This document shows positions 16,622 to 26,000 of a DNA stretch of 64,000 nt, one piece after another. This DNA is from a bacterium (GTDB lineage: Bacteria; UBP6; UBA1177; JAKLFG01), in NCBI GenBank assembly GCA_022709425.1, contig JAKLIW010000005.1:65422-129421 (forward strand), read 5' to 3'. The translations under genes were made by a program, and so were the position numbers. Position 1 is the stretch's first letter, and each line of letters opens with the position of its first letter. The notes beneath the pieces were generated by a model, which was not told where the DNA came from, made no database searches, and saw nothing but the letters and a program-made list of their open reading frames with translations.

Positions 16622-19621
16622 CCGCAGACCGAATCCCGCAAATCCCAACGCCGCGAACAGCAGGACGATGCCCGCCCACGGACCGTTCGGTTCATCATTC
16701 GCGGTGACGATCGAGCAGGAACATCCGCCGCCGCCGTCGCCGCCTTCGCAGAAGGGCGCGGTGCACTGGTAGCTACGGGACTGTATCGGCAGTTCAATGA
16801 TCTTCTTGGTCGAATCGACCAGCTTGACGCCGAGCCGCGGTATCTGGACCTGCGCGGTCATCCCCTCCTCAAGTTTGAAGGCAACATTGATCACATAGTA
16901 GCGTTCCTGTTTGTCGGAGAACTGGAACCCGGCGTTCGCGTCAAGATTCTCGAAAGTATAGGTCTCGATCGCTTCGGCGACCGTACCCGAGGTGACCAGC
17001 AAGGTATCGCCGACACCGTCGACATTGGTATCTTCCCAGATGCTGACCGATTCCATCCCTTCGCCGAAAACGGTCGAGCTACCCATCCGGTCGATCTTGA
17101 TCGAGCGGATCTTGTTGTCGCCGTCGAGCGATTTGGTGCGGACATGCATGACCGCCGTGGCTGCCTTATTCAGCGTGTTGGCGGCCGGTTCAGCAGGCTC
17201 TTTGGGTCCCTTGGTGAAGATGAAATAGCCTTCCGAAGGCTCGAACATGAAGGTGGCGAACTCGACCTTCTCGTCGAGGATATTGGTGATGCTGCCGCCG
17301 GCGTCGTTCGCGATGAACGCCGCCTTTCCTTCGATGTTCGCGCTGAAGGTGGTTTCGCTGGGGACCGTCGCGACGGCGTAGGCCGCATCGGCCGTGATGA
17401 GGAAATTATGATCGGCGCCGATGGCGAGTACCCGTTGGGCGGCGTCGATGGCGAATTCGCCGTACCCGGCATCGAGTGAGGCCAGCGTTGACACTACGGC
17501 GTCGCCGGTGCTTTCGGTGCCGCTGTTGTCGTTGTCTTTGATGAGGCGGATGTTGCTGAGCACCACGTTGGTGTCGAGTTCGAACCGCGCGCGGATCATG
17601 TCGAGGCTGAAACTCTTATTGTTACCGTCGTTGCAGGTGCCTTTGACGGCGAGTTGGGCGAGAGCCAATCCGGTCGAGGGGGCCGGAACGATGATCTTGG
17701 CGGTGCCGTTGGAGGGGCTCATGTCGCCGGCGCGATATTCGAGATAGGTACCGGTGCAGAGGTCTCCCGGCGGCACATCGACGCACTTGCCTTCCACGCA
17801 ATCCTGATTGGCGCCGCAATCTTCTTTCTTTGTGCAGCTTGGACCGCAGTCGGTGCAGGAGCCGCCGCACAGTTCCTTGGGCGGTTCGGGGCATTCGGTG
17901 ATCGGGGGGCAGGAGCTGGAGAAGCGCGCCATCAGGGGAACCGAGGTGTTCGACTGGTACGATACACCGGTTGAATCGCTGATGTAGGCGCTATTTTTAA
18001 TGATCTGATTCTTCGGCAGGCCGGCTTTCGGTTTGACTTTGAAGCGGACTAGGACCGAGTCGGGGCAGGTCATGGCCACCGGATCGCAATATCCCATCGT
18101 GGGGTAAACCTCATAGGGGTTCGCCAAGGGGAATCCGCCGTTGTCGGGGATCGCCGTCCAGTTGGTGCCGTTGACGCCGTCGAAGGAGGTAGCGATCTCG
18201 GTGGTGCCGGCGACATAGTCAACTTCGGGGGGCAGGGTGTCCTGCACCGTTACATTGTCGGCGACATTCTCGCCCCAGTTCTGTACTTTAATGACGTAGT
18301 AGAAGGGACGGTCGTCGCAGATGCGATCCGGCTCATTGGACGGGGCGCAGGTGCAGATATCCTTTTCGCGGCCGTTCTGGGAGAAGGCGGTCTCGGCCGG
18401 GATGTCGAACGACGGCGGTTTGGTGTCTATCGAAAGGACCAAAAGGTTGGTGTAGACCTGATCCTGATTGGCGCCGACCTTCAGGAAGAAGAATGTGTCG
18501 TCCTTGTGCAGATGGGTCGCGAACGGTTCGTCCTTCGCCCGGATGAGGAAGGTGTCGACGTCCATCGCGTATTCCAGCACCTTTGAGGTGACGTTGCCCA
18601 CACAGGTCTCCTGCTGTGCGCCGAAGGCCCAGACGGAGGATATCGAGTTGTAGACCTCGACATAGTTGCCCATGTTGGGGTTACAGCTGTCGAACAGCGG
18701 CAGCCACGGCTGATTGGGATCGATGGGGCCGTGCATCTGCAATCCTTCGGTATTGGGATCGAGCGCGCTGTAGAGCCCCGGATCGCCTTCGCCGACGAAC
18801 AGGGTGAACTTTATCTCGGCCTCGTTGGGCAACTGGAAGCCCGATACCTGTATGTCGCCCGAGGTGAAGCGGTACGCCTGCAGGCCGTTGTACATGTATA
18901 TCTTTTTCGCCTTGACGCTTTCCGAGGTGTAGACGAAGACCAAGGTCCAACCGGCCATAAGGCCGCTGGAGGTCTTGTATGCTTCGGCGGCCGAACAGGT
19001 GACCCCTTTGACATTGTAATCGCCGAACAGGGCGGCGCCGGGATCGGTGATGCCGGCTTCGTTGGCCTTGGCGTGTATCTGCGAAAAGAAGTCGGTCACC
19101 TCAACGCGGTAGGTGAAGATGCCGTCCTGTCCGCCGCTCGGGTCGGTGGTTAGTATCCCTTCAAACTCGAAATCTTTGGCCGATACCGTGGAGAGCGTTC
19201 CGGCGTAGCTGGCGGTCACCTCCTGTGAAAGCGATACGGTGCTGTCCACCGAATGCTGGAACGAAAGGGTGACGCTGTTGTCGGTCGGCGCGTTGAGCTG
19301 GGTCGGATCGACGACCGCCATCCAGATAAGGAAGGCCCGTTCGACCGTGGCGTTAAGCGGGATCGATCCATTTTGCAGGGTATAGGTGCTGCCGACGTTC
19401 GGATCGATGCAGGAATCGGCCTGCGGGTTTGTTGGTCCGGTATCGATCGATCCGTCGGTGCGCTGGACCAGTGATTTCCACATGACGAAGAAATCGCGGG
19501 AGCCCTCTTCCCATTTAAGGGGTTCCCCTTTGTAGGTCGCCACATCGGGGCCCAACTGGGCCGCGAGCGTCAACGGCAGGATGAGCGCGCAGAGCGCGAT
19601 GATGAACACGGCATGCCTCAT
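16595..19621 (-). CDS. Large secreted surface protein, tandem paralogue 4 (MYXO-CTERM-like tail)
   Basis: A 1008-residue protein with a signal peptide (cleavage near Ala20-Ala21), a Cys-containing N-terminal domain shared by all four neighbours (WEEGS, QADSC, DVTDFF and NSISS motifs), and a DUF11-like segment near 437-480 (VTVQDTLPPEVDYVAGTTE). A Cys-rich hinge follows (about 640-690), then two modules each with an EF-hand-like loop (DNDNSGTES near 692, DTNVDGVGD near 860). The end is tripartite: GCSCS near 970, a hydrophobic helix and RSRRRDHSV. That layout matches MYXO-CTERM-type sorting tails. Its function is unknown; adhesion or a surface layer is only a guess. Confidence 0.85.
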   Translation of the reverse strand: MRHAVFIIALCALILPLTLAAQLGPDVATYKGEPLKWEEGSRDFFVMWKSLVQRTDGSIDTGPTNPQADSCIDPNVGSTYTLQNGSIPLNATVERAFLIWMAVVDPTQLNAPTDNSVTLSFQHSVDSTVSLSQEVTASYAGTLSTVSAKDFEFEGILTTDPSGGQDGIFTYRVEVTDFFSQIHAKANEAGITDPGAALFGDYNVKGVTCSAAEAYKTSSGLMAGWTLVFVYTSESVKAKKIYMYNGLQAYRFTSGDIQVSGFQLPNEAEIKFTLFVGEGDPGLYSALDPNTEGLQMHGPIDPNQPWLPLFDSCNPNMGNYVEVYNSISSVWAFGAQQETCVGNVTSKVLEYAMDVDTFLIRAKDEPFATHLHKDDTFFFLKVGANQDQVYTNLLVLSIDTKPPSFDIPAETAFSQNGREKDICTCAPSNEPDRICDDRPFYYVIKVQNWGENVADNVTVQDTLPPEVDYVAGTTEIATSFDGVNGTNWTAIPDNGGFPLANPYEVYPTMGYCDPVAMTCPDSVLVRFKVKPKAGLPKNQIIKNSAYISDSTGVSYQSNTSVPLMARFSSSCPPITECPEPPKELCGGSCTDCGPSCTKKEDCGANQDCVEGKCVDVPPGDLCTGTYLEYRAGDMSPSNGTAKIIVPAPSTGLALAQLAVKGTCNDGNNKSFSLDMIRARFELDTNVVLSNIRLIKDNDNSGTESTGDAVVSTLASLDAGYGEFAIDAAQRVLAIGADHNFLITADAAYAVATVPSETTFSANIEGKAAFIANDAGGSITNILDEKVEFATFMFEPSEGYFIFTKGPKEPAEPAANTLNKAATAVMHVRTKSLDGDNKIRSIKIDRMGSSTVFGEGMESVSIWEDTNVDGVGDTLLVTSGTVAEAIETYTFENLDANAGFQFSDKQERYYVINVAFKLEEGMTAQVQIPRLGVKLVDSTKKIIELPIQSRSYQCTAPFCEGGDGGGGCSCSIVTANDEPNGPWAGIVLLFAALGFAGFGLRSRRRDHSV

Positions 19622-19667
19622 GGTTACCTCCGTAAAAGGACAGTGTGTGATCCTAACCTCTCGGGGC

Positions 19668-19696
19668 ATTCTAGAAAGGTTGTAAGAAAAAGTCAA
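19668..19696 (-). promoter_or_regulatory. Promoter of tandem surface paralogue 4
   Basis: Minus strand TTGACT, 17 bases, TAGAAT, placed 47 bases before the ATG at 19621 and only 11 bases after the stop of paralogue 3. The ribosome site ACGGAGG follows. Confidence 0.75.
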
Positions 19697-19706
19697 ACGG
19701 AAATTT

Positions 19707-22700
19707 TCAGGAGCGGGAAATCTTTCTGCGGAGGAGGAGGAAAAGGGCCGGCAGGAGCAGGAAAAGGGCGCTCGACGCAGTAGTGGTATCGCCGACCGTT
19801 GAACAGCCGCAGCCGGTATCTTCTTCGGTCGGATCTTCATCATCGTCGTTGCCGCTGGTGCCGTTGCAGGTCGTGTCGACCGGGTCGCAGGCGAGCGAAA
19901 ATTCGCGGGAACGCACCGGCAGTTCGGCGATCAGGGTGGTCGTCCCCAGTTTAACGCCGTTGGTGGGGATCTCGATGGCGGCTTTCGCCGTTCCTGCCAA
20001 AGATAGTTTCCCGATTATCATCAGATACTTGGTTTCATCGGCGGCAAGCGATAGCCCGCTCGGGATCGCGAAGCGTATCGTGGAATCGCCCGGTTCATAG
20101 GTCGGCATGTTGGCAATCATTTGGTCGGGAGTGCCGTCGTTGTCGGTGTCCTGCCACAGGCTCACCTGATCGATCCCTTCTCCGTAACGCACCGTGCCGG
20201 TCGCCGTTTTGACCTGTATCTCTTCGATGGTGTTCGCTTGTCCGGGTGAAGCGGTGCGGAGGTGAAGGAGCGGGATTGTCTTTTTCATCTCTTCGGCGGA
20301 GGGGATGGCGGGATCATGCGGTCCTTTGGTGAAGATGAAGTGATTTTCGGATGGATCAAACGCGAAGTCGGCGAACTGTACGTTGCCGTCCTTCACCGTC
20401 ACGGTGCCGGCGTCGCTGATGTGCAGCGCATCCTTATTCTCAATGGCGGCGTTGAAGGTGCTGTTGTTTGGTATCGGTTGTCCGCTCTGGAAGGCCGCAT
20501 CGGCGATCACGAGAAAATAGTGGAGTTGATTGACCACCAGCGCGCGCGAAGCGGTCGGTATGATGAAATCGGCATATTTTGCGTTCAGGGCGGTCGCGCT
20601 TGCCAGTTCGATGTCATCGGCGTCGCGTAGCCCGTTCCCGTTGAGGTCGCGAACCAGTTTGAAGGCACTCAGATTGACCAATTGATTGTCGATGGCGAAT
20701 TTCACCTTGAGGTCGTCGAAACTGAAAACCTTCGTGGTCCCTTCACCCGATGTCGCTTTCAGGGTGAATTGTCCGACCACCAGACCATTGGTCGGATTGG
20801 GGATGAAAATGGTCGAACCGTTCGAGGGAGAATTCTTGCCTAGGGCGAATTCGACGACCGAATCCTTGGCGAACTGTTCGCTGTCGATGACGCATTTACC
20901 GTTGTCGCATTTCTTCCCGGCGCCGCATTCTTCGTTGGTCTGACATTCCGCGGCGTTCTGGCCTTCGCCGCCGCAGAGGGCTTTGGAGGGCTCGGGGCAC
21001 TCGGCGGCCGAGGGACAGTTGCCCGAACGGAGGCGTAGCGGCACGGTCGTGTTGGAGCGGTAGGGAAGATTGGTCGAATCGTTTATAATGGCCGTGTTCT
21101 CGATGATGGTATTCTTCGGCAGGCCGTTCTTGGGCATGACCTTGAAGCGGACCAAGATCGTGTCGGTGCATTCTTTGGTGACCGGGTCGCAGTAGCCGAT
21201 GACATCGGCGATCTTGCCGGCGGTCGTAAAGGGGAACGTTCCGCCCGCGCCGTCGGGGACCGGTGTCCAGTCGGTACCGTTGCCGTTCGCGTCGAAGGCG
21301 CGCGCGATCTCGGTCGATCCCGCGACATAATCGACCTGAGGCGGCAGCTGGTCCTCTACAGTGACCTCTTCGCCGTACTCGTCGCCCCAGTTCTGTACCT
21401 TGATGGTGTAATAGTACGGGCGGTCGAAACAGATCGAGTCCTCGACCGTCGAACAGGAACAGTAATGTTTTTCGCGGCCGTTGGGGGTGTTCGGGTTGAC
21501 CGGGATGTCGTATTTCGAAGCGCGGGTATCGACGCTGAGAACCAGCAGGTTGGTGAATATCATGTCGCCGTTCGCGCCGATCTTGAGCATGAAGGAGGTG
21601 TCATCTTTTTTGAAGTGGTCGGAGAAGGGGAAGAATTCGGCATTGAGCAACATCGTATCGACATCCATCGAGTATTCGAGCTTGGTAAGATCGAAATTAT
21701 CGGGACTTCCCCCGATACACGTTGGTTCGGTCGCGTCCCAGCGATAGAAACTCGAGATGCAGTTGTACATTTCGGTATAGGTGAACGCCATACCGTCGGA
21801 ATCTTTGTCCTTGAGGGGATTACATACGTCGAAAAGCGGCGCCCACTGGACGGAACTCTGCCCTTTTACCTGCAGACCCTCCGGCTTGAATCCGCTATAG
21901 GCCCAGCCCGGATCGCCCTCGTGGGCCATCAACGAGATGCGGATCACCGGCTTGTCCGGGAATTCGAAACCATTGACCGTCAATTCGAGCTCTTGGTCCT
22001 GATACAGGTCGAAACCGTGGTATATGTATATTTTCTTGGGGGTGATACTTTCCGAGCGATAGATCAGGATAATGGTCCAGCCGCCCACCATGATCGAGTT
22101 GCTGGTATTGTAGGCGTTCGTGGCATAATATTGATCTTCGCTACAGGCCATGTTGGAAAGGGTATAGTTGCCGATCAGCGCGGCGCCGTCCGAAGGAGCG
22201 CCCGCATCGCGCGCTTGGGTGTGGACCGTAGTGAAAAAATCGGTCACATCGGCGCGATAGGTGAAATAGCCGTTATCAGGATATTGTCCGTCCGCCGGGA
22301 AGTATATTCCTTGGAATTCAAAATCCTGATTGATCTTATCTGTGGCGGAATGTCCCGTTACCGATATCTCGCGTGTCTCGCTGGCATAGCCGTCCGCTTG
22401 CGTGTAGGCAAGGGTGACGGTGCTGTCGGCGTTGCCGAATATACTGCTGGGGTCGATGGCGCTCGCCCAGATCAAGTAAGCGGCCTCGACATACGCGTCC
22501 TCGGGCATATCGCCGGGATTGACCACAAAAGTGCTTTCGGTCAGGCATTTATCGGCCGAAGGGTTCTGTCCGCCGTTGTCGTTGGCGGGATCGGGGTTCC
22601 AGAGAAGGGTCTTGAACATCGTGAAATAATCGTGAGAGCCTTCTTCCCACTGAAGTTTAACACCGTTGCGCTCGGAAACGCCGGGACCTATGGGCGACCC

Positions 22701-22778
22701 GCCGTATTCGCCGGCCATCAGGCCGACGGTGCCGATCAACAACGCGAAAAAAGCAAAGATGCGAAATAGATGCTTCAT
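19707..22778 (-). CDS. Large secreted surface protein, tandem paralogue 3 (MYXO-CTERM-like tail)
   Basis: A 1023-residue paralogue with the same architecture: a signal peptide (MKHLFRIFAFFALLIG...), the WEEGS and DVTDFF N-terminal domain, a DUF11-like segment (VTVEDQLPPQVDYVAGSTE) and a Cys-rich hinge (CGGEGQNAAECQTNEECG). Two loops resembling Ca-binding EF-hands follow (DLNGNGLRDADD near 707, DTDNDGTPD near 876). The tail has GCGCS near 988, a Leu/Phe-rich helix and RRKISRS. The ATG at 22778 behind GGAGATC is preferred to the upstream GTG. The GCGCS tail is the closest of the four to the textbook MYXO-CTERM motif. Confidence 0.85.
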   Translation of the reverse strand: MKHLFRIFAFFALLIGTVGLMAGEYGGSPIGPGVSERNGVKLQWEEGSHDYFTMFKTLLWNPDPANDNGGQNPSADKCLTESTFVVNPGDMPEDAYVEAAYLIWASAIDPSSIFGNADSTVTLAYTQADGYASETREISVTGHSATDKINQDFEFQGIYFPADGQYPDNGYFTYRADVTDFFTTVHTQARDAGAPSDGAALIGNYTLSNMACSEDQYYATNAYNTSNSIMVGGWTIILIYRSESITPKKIYIYHGFDLYQDQELELTVNGFEFPDKPVIRISLMAHEGDPGWAYSGFKPEGLQVKGQSSVQWAPLFDVCNPLKDKDSDGMAFTYTEMYNCISSFYRWDATEPTCIGGSPDNFDLTKLEYSMDVDTMLLNAEFFPFSDHFKKDDTSFMLKIGANGDMIFTNLLVLSVDTRASKYDIPVNPNTPNGREKHYCSCSTVEDSICFDRPYYYTIKVQNWGDEYGEEVTVEDQLPPQVDYVAGSTEIARAFDANGNGTDWTPVPDGAGGTFPFTTAGKIADVIGYCDPVTKECTDTILVRFKVMPKNGLPKNTIIENTAIINDSTNLPYRSNTTVPLRLRSGNCPSAAECPEPSKALCGGEGQNAAECQTNEECGAGKKCDNGKCVIDSEQFAKDSVVEFALGKNSPSNGSTIFIPNPTNGLVVGQFTLKATSGEGTTKVFSFDDLKVKFAIDNQLVNLSAFKLVRDLNGNGLRDADDIELASATALNAKYADFIIPTASRALVVNQLHYFLVIADAAFQSGQPIPNNSTFNAAIENKDALHISDAGTVTVKDGNVQFADFAFDPSENHFIFTKGPHDPAIPSAEEMKKTIPLLHLRTASPGQANTIEEIQVKTATGTVRYGEGIDQVSLWQDTDNDGTPDQMIANMPTYEPGDSTIRFAIPSGLSLAADETKYLMIIGKLSLAGTAKAAIEIPTNGVKLGTTTLIAELPVRSREFSLACDPVDTTCNGTSGNDDDEDPTEEDTGCGCSTVGDTTTASSALFLLLPALFLLLRRKISRS

Positions 22779-22813
22779 GAAAGATCTCCTCACATAAGTA
22801 AGAACCTTTGCAA

Positions 22814-22842
22814 GTTATAGTGGAGGGGGACAGGAAAGTCAA
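22814..22842 (-). promoter_or_regulatory. Promoter of tandem surface paralogue 3
   Basis: Minus strand TTGACT, 17 bases, TATAAC, lying within the 71-base gap after paralogue 2; the -35 is eight bases from that stop codon. Confidence 0.75.
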
Positions 22843-22849
22843 CCGAAAA

Positions 22850-25800
22850 TTACTTGTCGCCGTAGACCCGGCGGCTCACGAAAAGAAGCATCCCGCCCAT
22901 CATCAGCATGAACAGAAGCGAGGCGATGCCGCCGTTGTTGGATTCGACCAACGCGCACTGACAGCCTTCGACCGGTTCTTCTTCCTGACAGACCGGGTCG
23001 TTCGGGTCACATTGGAGCGTGTATTCTTTCGAGTCGATCGGCAGCGAGTATATCTGCACATTGTTCTTGACCGTTGCTTTCTTGATCTGAATGCGGCCTT
23101 TTTCTTCGCCCGAAAGGTCGAAATCGGCCTTGATCACGAGGAACTTCTCCTCATCGGCGGCGTAGGTCAGCGGGGATTTCAGGGTAAGGACATACTCGTC
23201 GGTGCCCTTTTCGCCGGTCCCTTCGGCCAGTACCGTCTCGCCGGCATCGGCGATGCCGTTGCCGTTCGCGTCATGTACGACGGCGACCTTCACGAGGCCC
23301 TCGCCGAAGAGGACATAGCCGCTTGTGACGCGGACGGTGAGGGAGTTGAGCGAATTGTCGCGCCCTTTCGCCTTGGTGCGAAGCTGAAGCACTTCGCGGT
23401 ACGAGTTGACCTCTTCTATCTTCGACGGTACGGCCGGGTCATTATCACCGCGCGTGACGATGAACGATTCGCCGTCGGGTTCGAACATATACTGCGCGAA
23501 TTCCACCGCGCCGGTCGAGGTGATGGCGGCGTCGCCCGCCTTATCGGAGATAACGAAGGTGTCGGGGCCTTCGACGATCGCTTGGAAGGTGGTATTCGGC
23601 TGTATCGAAGAACCGGAAGCCAGCGCGTCGGCGACCACGATGAAGTAGTGCAGTTTGTTCTCTTCGAAAGCGCGTGAGGTGGAGGGAACATCGAACATCG
23701 CGTAATTGGCGTCAACATTCGGCGTTTCGGCCACGATCGTTTCGCTGGTCTCGTATTTGCCGTTGGTGTTCGCATCCAGCACGAGTTTCAGATTCGTCAG
23801 AGTGGAGGAGGATTCCTTCTCGAACTTTATTTTGACCTTGTTCAAGTTGAAGGTACACGCGGTATCGTTGTTCGTTTTCCCGATAACGGTGAATTGCCCG
23901 AGCGTGAGACCGGTGCTGGGGCTCGGTATGATGATCTCGCCGGTGGGACTGTTCTTGCCGCGCGCATACTCGATCTTAACGCCGGAGGTTTCGCAGGCGG
24001 GCGTGCCGGTGTCGGCGTCGGGCTGGGTGTCGCTATCCGGGACCACGTTGTCGGTTTTCCACGGACCGCCGCATTTGTCCATGTTCATCTGTTCGCAGGT
24101 CGCCGAAGGAAGGCAACTGCCGTTGTGCAGTTTCAAGGGCACCGAAGTGTTGGTCTTATAGGGCTTCGAGGTGGTCGCCGGATCGGATATGAGGGCGGTG
24201 TTCTGTATGACGGAGTTCTTGGGAAGGCCCGGTTTCGGTTTCACCTTGAAACGGATCATGCGACGGTCATGATCGCCGGCGCACTGCTCGGCGGAGCTTT
24301 CGCAGTAATTCATCTGTTCCGCCACCTGATAGGGCTGTGCAAGCGGGAATTCACCGCCCGGGCCGTCGGGGACCATCGCCCAATCGGTCCCGATCCACAC
24401 TCCCGGTTTCTCCTCGGTTATCTGCGTGGCGAGTTGAGTGGTTCCGGGCACATACTCCACGAGCGAAGGAAGTACATCCTGCACTTTGACTCCGCTTACC
24501 AGATCATCGCCCCAGTTCTGGATCTTGATTACGTAAATGAATTCCTGATCGAAACAAACGCCGTTTGGCTCTTGAGCGCAGCCGCAATATCCCTTTTCCG
24601 GTTCGTTCGCCGACTGATCGACGTGCGGCGGAATGTCGTAGTTGCCGGCGCGAGTGTCGTGGCTCATGATAAGAAAGTTGGTGAGTATCCAATCCTGATT
24701 CGCCCCGATCTTGAGGGATATTTTCGATCCGCCTTTGAAAAAATGGTTTGCCCACAATTCTTCGGCGCCGTCAATGAAAAACGTATCGACATCGATGGCA
24801 TATTCCATCGTTGAGGAGTCGATGTTCGGGGGGGTGCCGCCAACGCAACTCTCGCCGGAGGTCGGGTCGAAGGCATATTCGGAGGATATCGAGTTGAAGA
24901 TCTCGGTGTAGAGGAACGGTTGCCCCGTAGTATTGTCTTGTGCGAGGAAGTTGCAGGAGTTGAAAAGTTGTTCGAATGCGTTGCCGTCACCCATTATCTG
25001 CAGCGATTCAGATATGTCACTGCCGGACGCCCCGTTGTTCACCAGCCCGGGGTCGCCCTCGTTGACATTGAAGGTCAATCGTATCGCCGGCTTGTCGGGA
25101 AACTCGAAGCCGGTTATGTCGATGATAGAATTCATATGTTTGTACCCGTAGAAACCGTCATATATGTACAGTTTCTTGGGGGTCACCTCCTCCGACACAT
25201 AGACCACGATGATCGACCAACTCGAAACCATGGTCGAATTGTCGAGATAGGCGGCGTCGGCGGTACAGTCGAGTCCCGACACCGAATAGATGCCGTACAG
25301 CGACATGCCGTCCACGGTGCCGTTGGATATCTCGAGCGAGCGGCCCGTTTCCTGTATCTGTCTGAAGAAATCGGTCACATCGACGCGGTAGGTGAAATAG
25401 CCGCGGGCCGGTTCGGTCTCATCCTCTATGACCGCTTCGAACTCGAAGTCCTGCGAATCGCTCAGGCGCGATTGCTTGCCGACCACATCGATGCCGGTAT
25501 TCATGGCCGATTCGGTCTCGTGGGTGAAATCGAGCCGTATAGTGTTGTCGGTAAGTTCGTTCATCTTGGCGGTCGGCTGGGCGCCGGTCCAGACGATAAA
25601 TGCCTTTTCGACCTGCGCGTCTATCGGCACCTGCAACATATTGAGGGTATAGGCGCTGGAATCGAGACAGGCATCGGCCTGAGGATTGTTGTTTTCGCCG
25701 GCGGTGTTCAGGTTGGCGAGAAGCGATTTGAACATGACGTGGTAACTGTACGCGCCATCTTCCCACTTCAGCTCCTGTCCGCGATAGGTCGCGACATTGG

Positions 25801-25876
25801 GGCCGATCTCCTTCGCCCCCGCCAAGAGCGGCAGGAACGCCAAGAGCAGATAGAATGCGCTACGAAGACCGTTCAT
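22850..25876 (-). CDS. Large secreted surface protein, tandem paralogue 2 (MYXO-CTERM-like tail)
   Basis: A 1008-residue paralogue starting at the ATG at 25876 behind GAGGTGG. It has a signal peptide to about Ala20, then 'IGPNVATYRGQELKWEDG', a motif closely matched in paralogue 4. The DUF11-like segment reads VKVQDVLPSLVEYVPGTTQ. Two EF-hand-like loops (DANTNGKYE near 697, DANGNGIADAGE near 867) precede GCQCA near 970, a Met/Leu-rich helix and RRVYGDK. The Cys hinge is replaced in part by a short acidic linker (PDSDTQPDADT). It is probably exported and surface-exposed; no enzymatic motif is visible. Confidence 0.85.
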   Translation of the reverse strand: MNGLRSAFYLLLAFLPLLAGAKEIGPNVATYRGQELKWEDGAYSYHVMFKSLLANLNTAGENNNPQADACLDSSAYTLNMLQVPIDAQVEKAFIVWTGAQPTAKMNELTDNTIRLDFTHETESAMNTGIDVVGKQSRLSDSQDFEFEAVIEDETEPARGYFTYRVDVTDFFRQIQETGRSLEISNGTVDGMSLYGIYSVSGLDCTADAAYLDNSTMVSSWSIIVVYVSEEVTPKKLYIYDGFYGYKHMNSIIDITGFEFPDKPAIRLTFNVNEGDPGLVNNGASGSDISESLQIMGDGNAFEQLFNSCNFLAQDNTTGQPFLYTEIFNSISSEYAFDPTSGESCVGGTPPNIDSSTMEYAIDVDTFFIDGAEELWANHFFKGGSKISLKIGANQDWILTNFLIMSHDTRAGNYDIPPHVDQSANEPEKGYCGCAQEPNGVCFDQEFIYVIKIQNWGDDLVSGVKVQDVLPSLVEYVPGTTQLATQITEEKPGVWIGTDWAMVPDGPGGEFPLAQPYQVAEQMNYCESSAEQCAGDHDRRMIRFKVKPKPGLPKNSVIQNTALISDPATTSKPYKTNTSVPLKLHNGSCLPSATCEQMNMDKCGGPWKTDNVVPDSDTQPDADTGTPACETSGVKIEYARGKNSPTGEIIIPSPSTGLTLGQFTVIGKTNNDTACTFNLNKVKIKFEKESSSTLTNLKLVLDANTNGKYETSETIVAETPNVDANYAMFDVPSTSRAFEENKLHYFIVVADALASGSSIQPNTTFQAIVEGPDTFVISDKAGDAAITSTGAVEFAQYMFEPDGESFIVTRGDNDPAVPSKIEEVNSYREVLQLRTKAKGRDNSLNSLTVRVTSGYVLFGEGLVKVAVVHDANGNGIADAGETVLAEGTGEKGTDEYVLTLKSPLTYAADEEKFLVIKADFDLSGEEKGRIQIKKATVKNNVQIYSLPIDSKEYTLQCDPNDPVCQEEEPVEGCQCALVESNNGGIASLLFMLMMGGMLLFVSRRVYGDK

Positions 25877-25926
25877 GGGAACCACCTCGAAAAAAGTTGT
25901 AAGACTCGCGTCAACACGTGGGTACC

Positions 25927-25954
25927 ATCATAGCGGCGTTTTTGAAGTTGTCAA
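25927..25954 (-). promoter_or_regulatory. Promoter of tandem surface paralogue 2
   Basis: Minus strand TTGACA, 16 bases, TATGAT: the closest to consensus of the four surface-gene promoters. It ends 50 bases before the ATG at 25876. Confidence 0.8.
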
Positions 25955-26000
25955 AGAGAATTTTCATTTTCCCGGGAGCGTCTGTTCTTTTGCTTTTCGG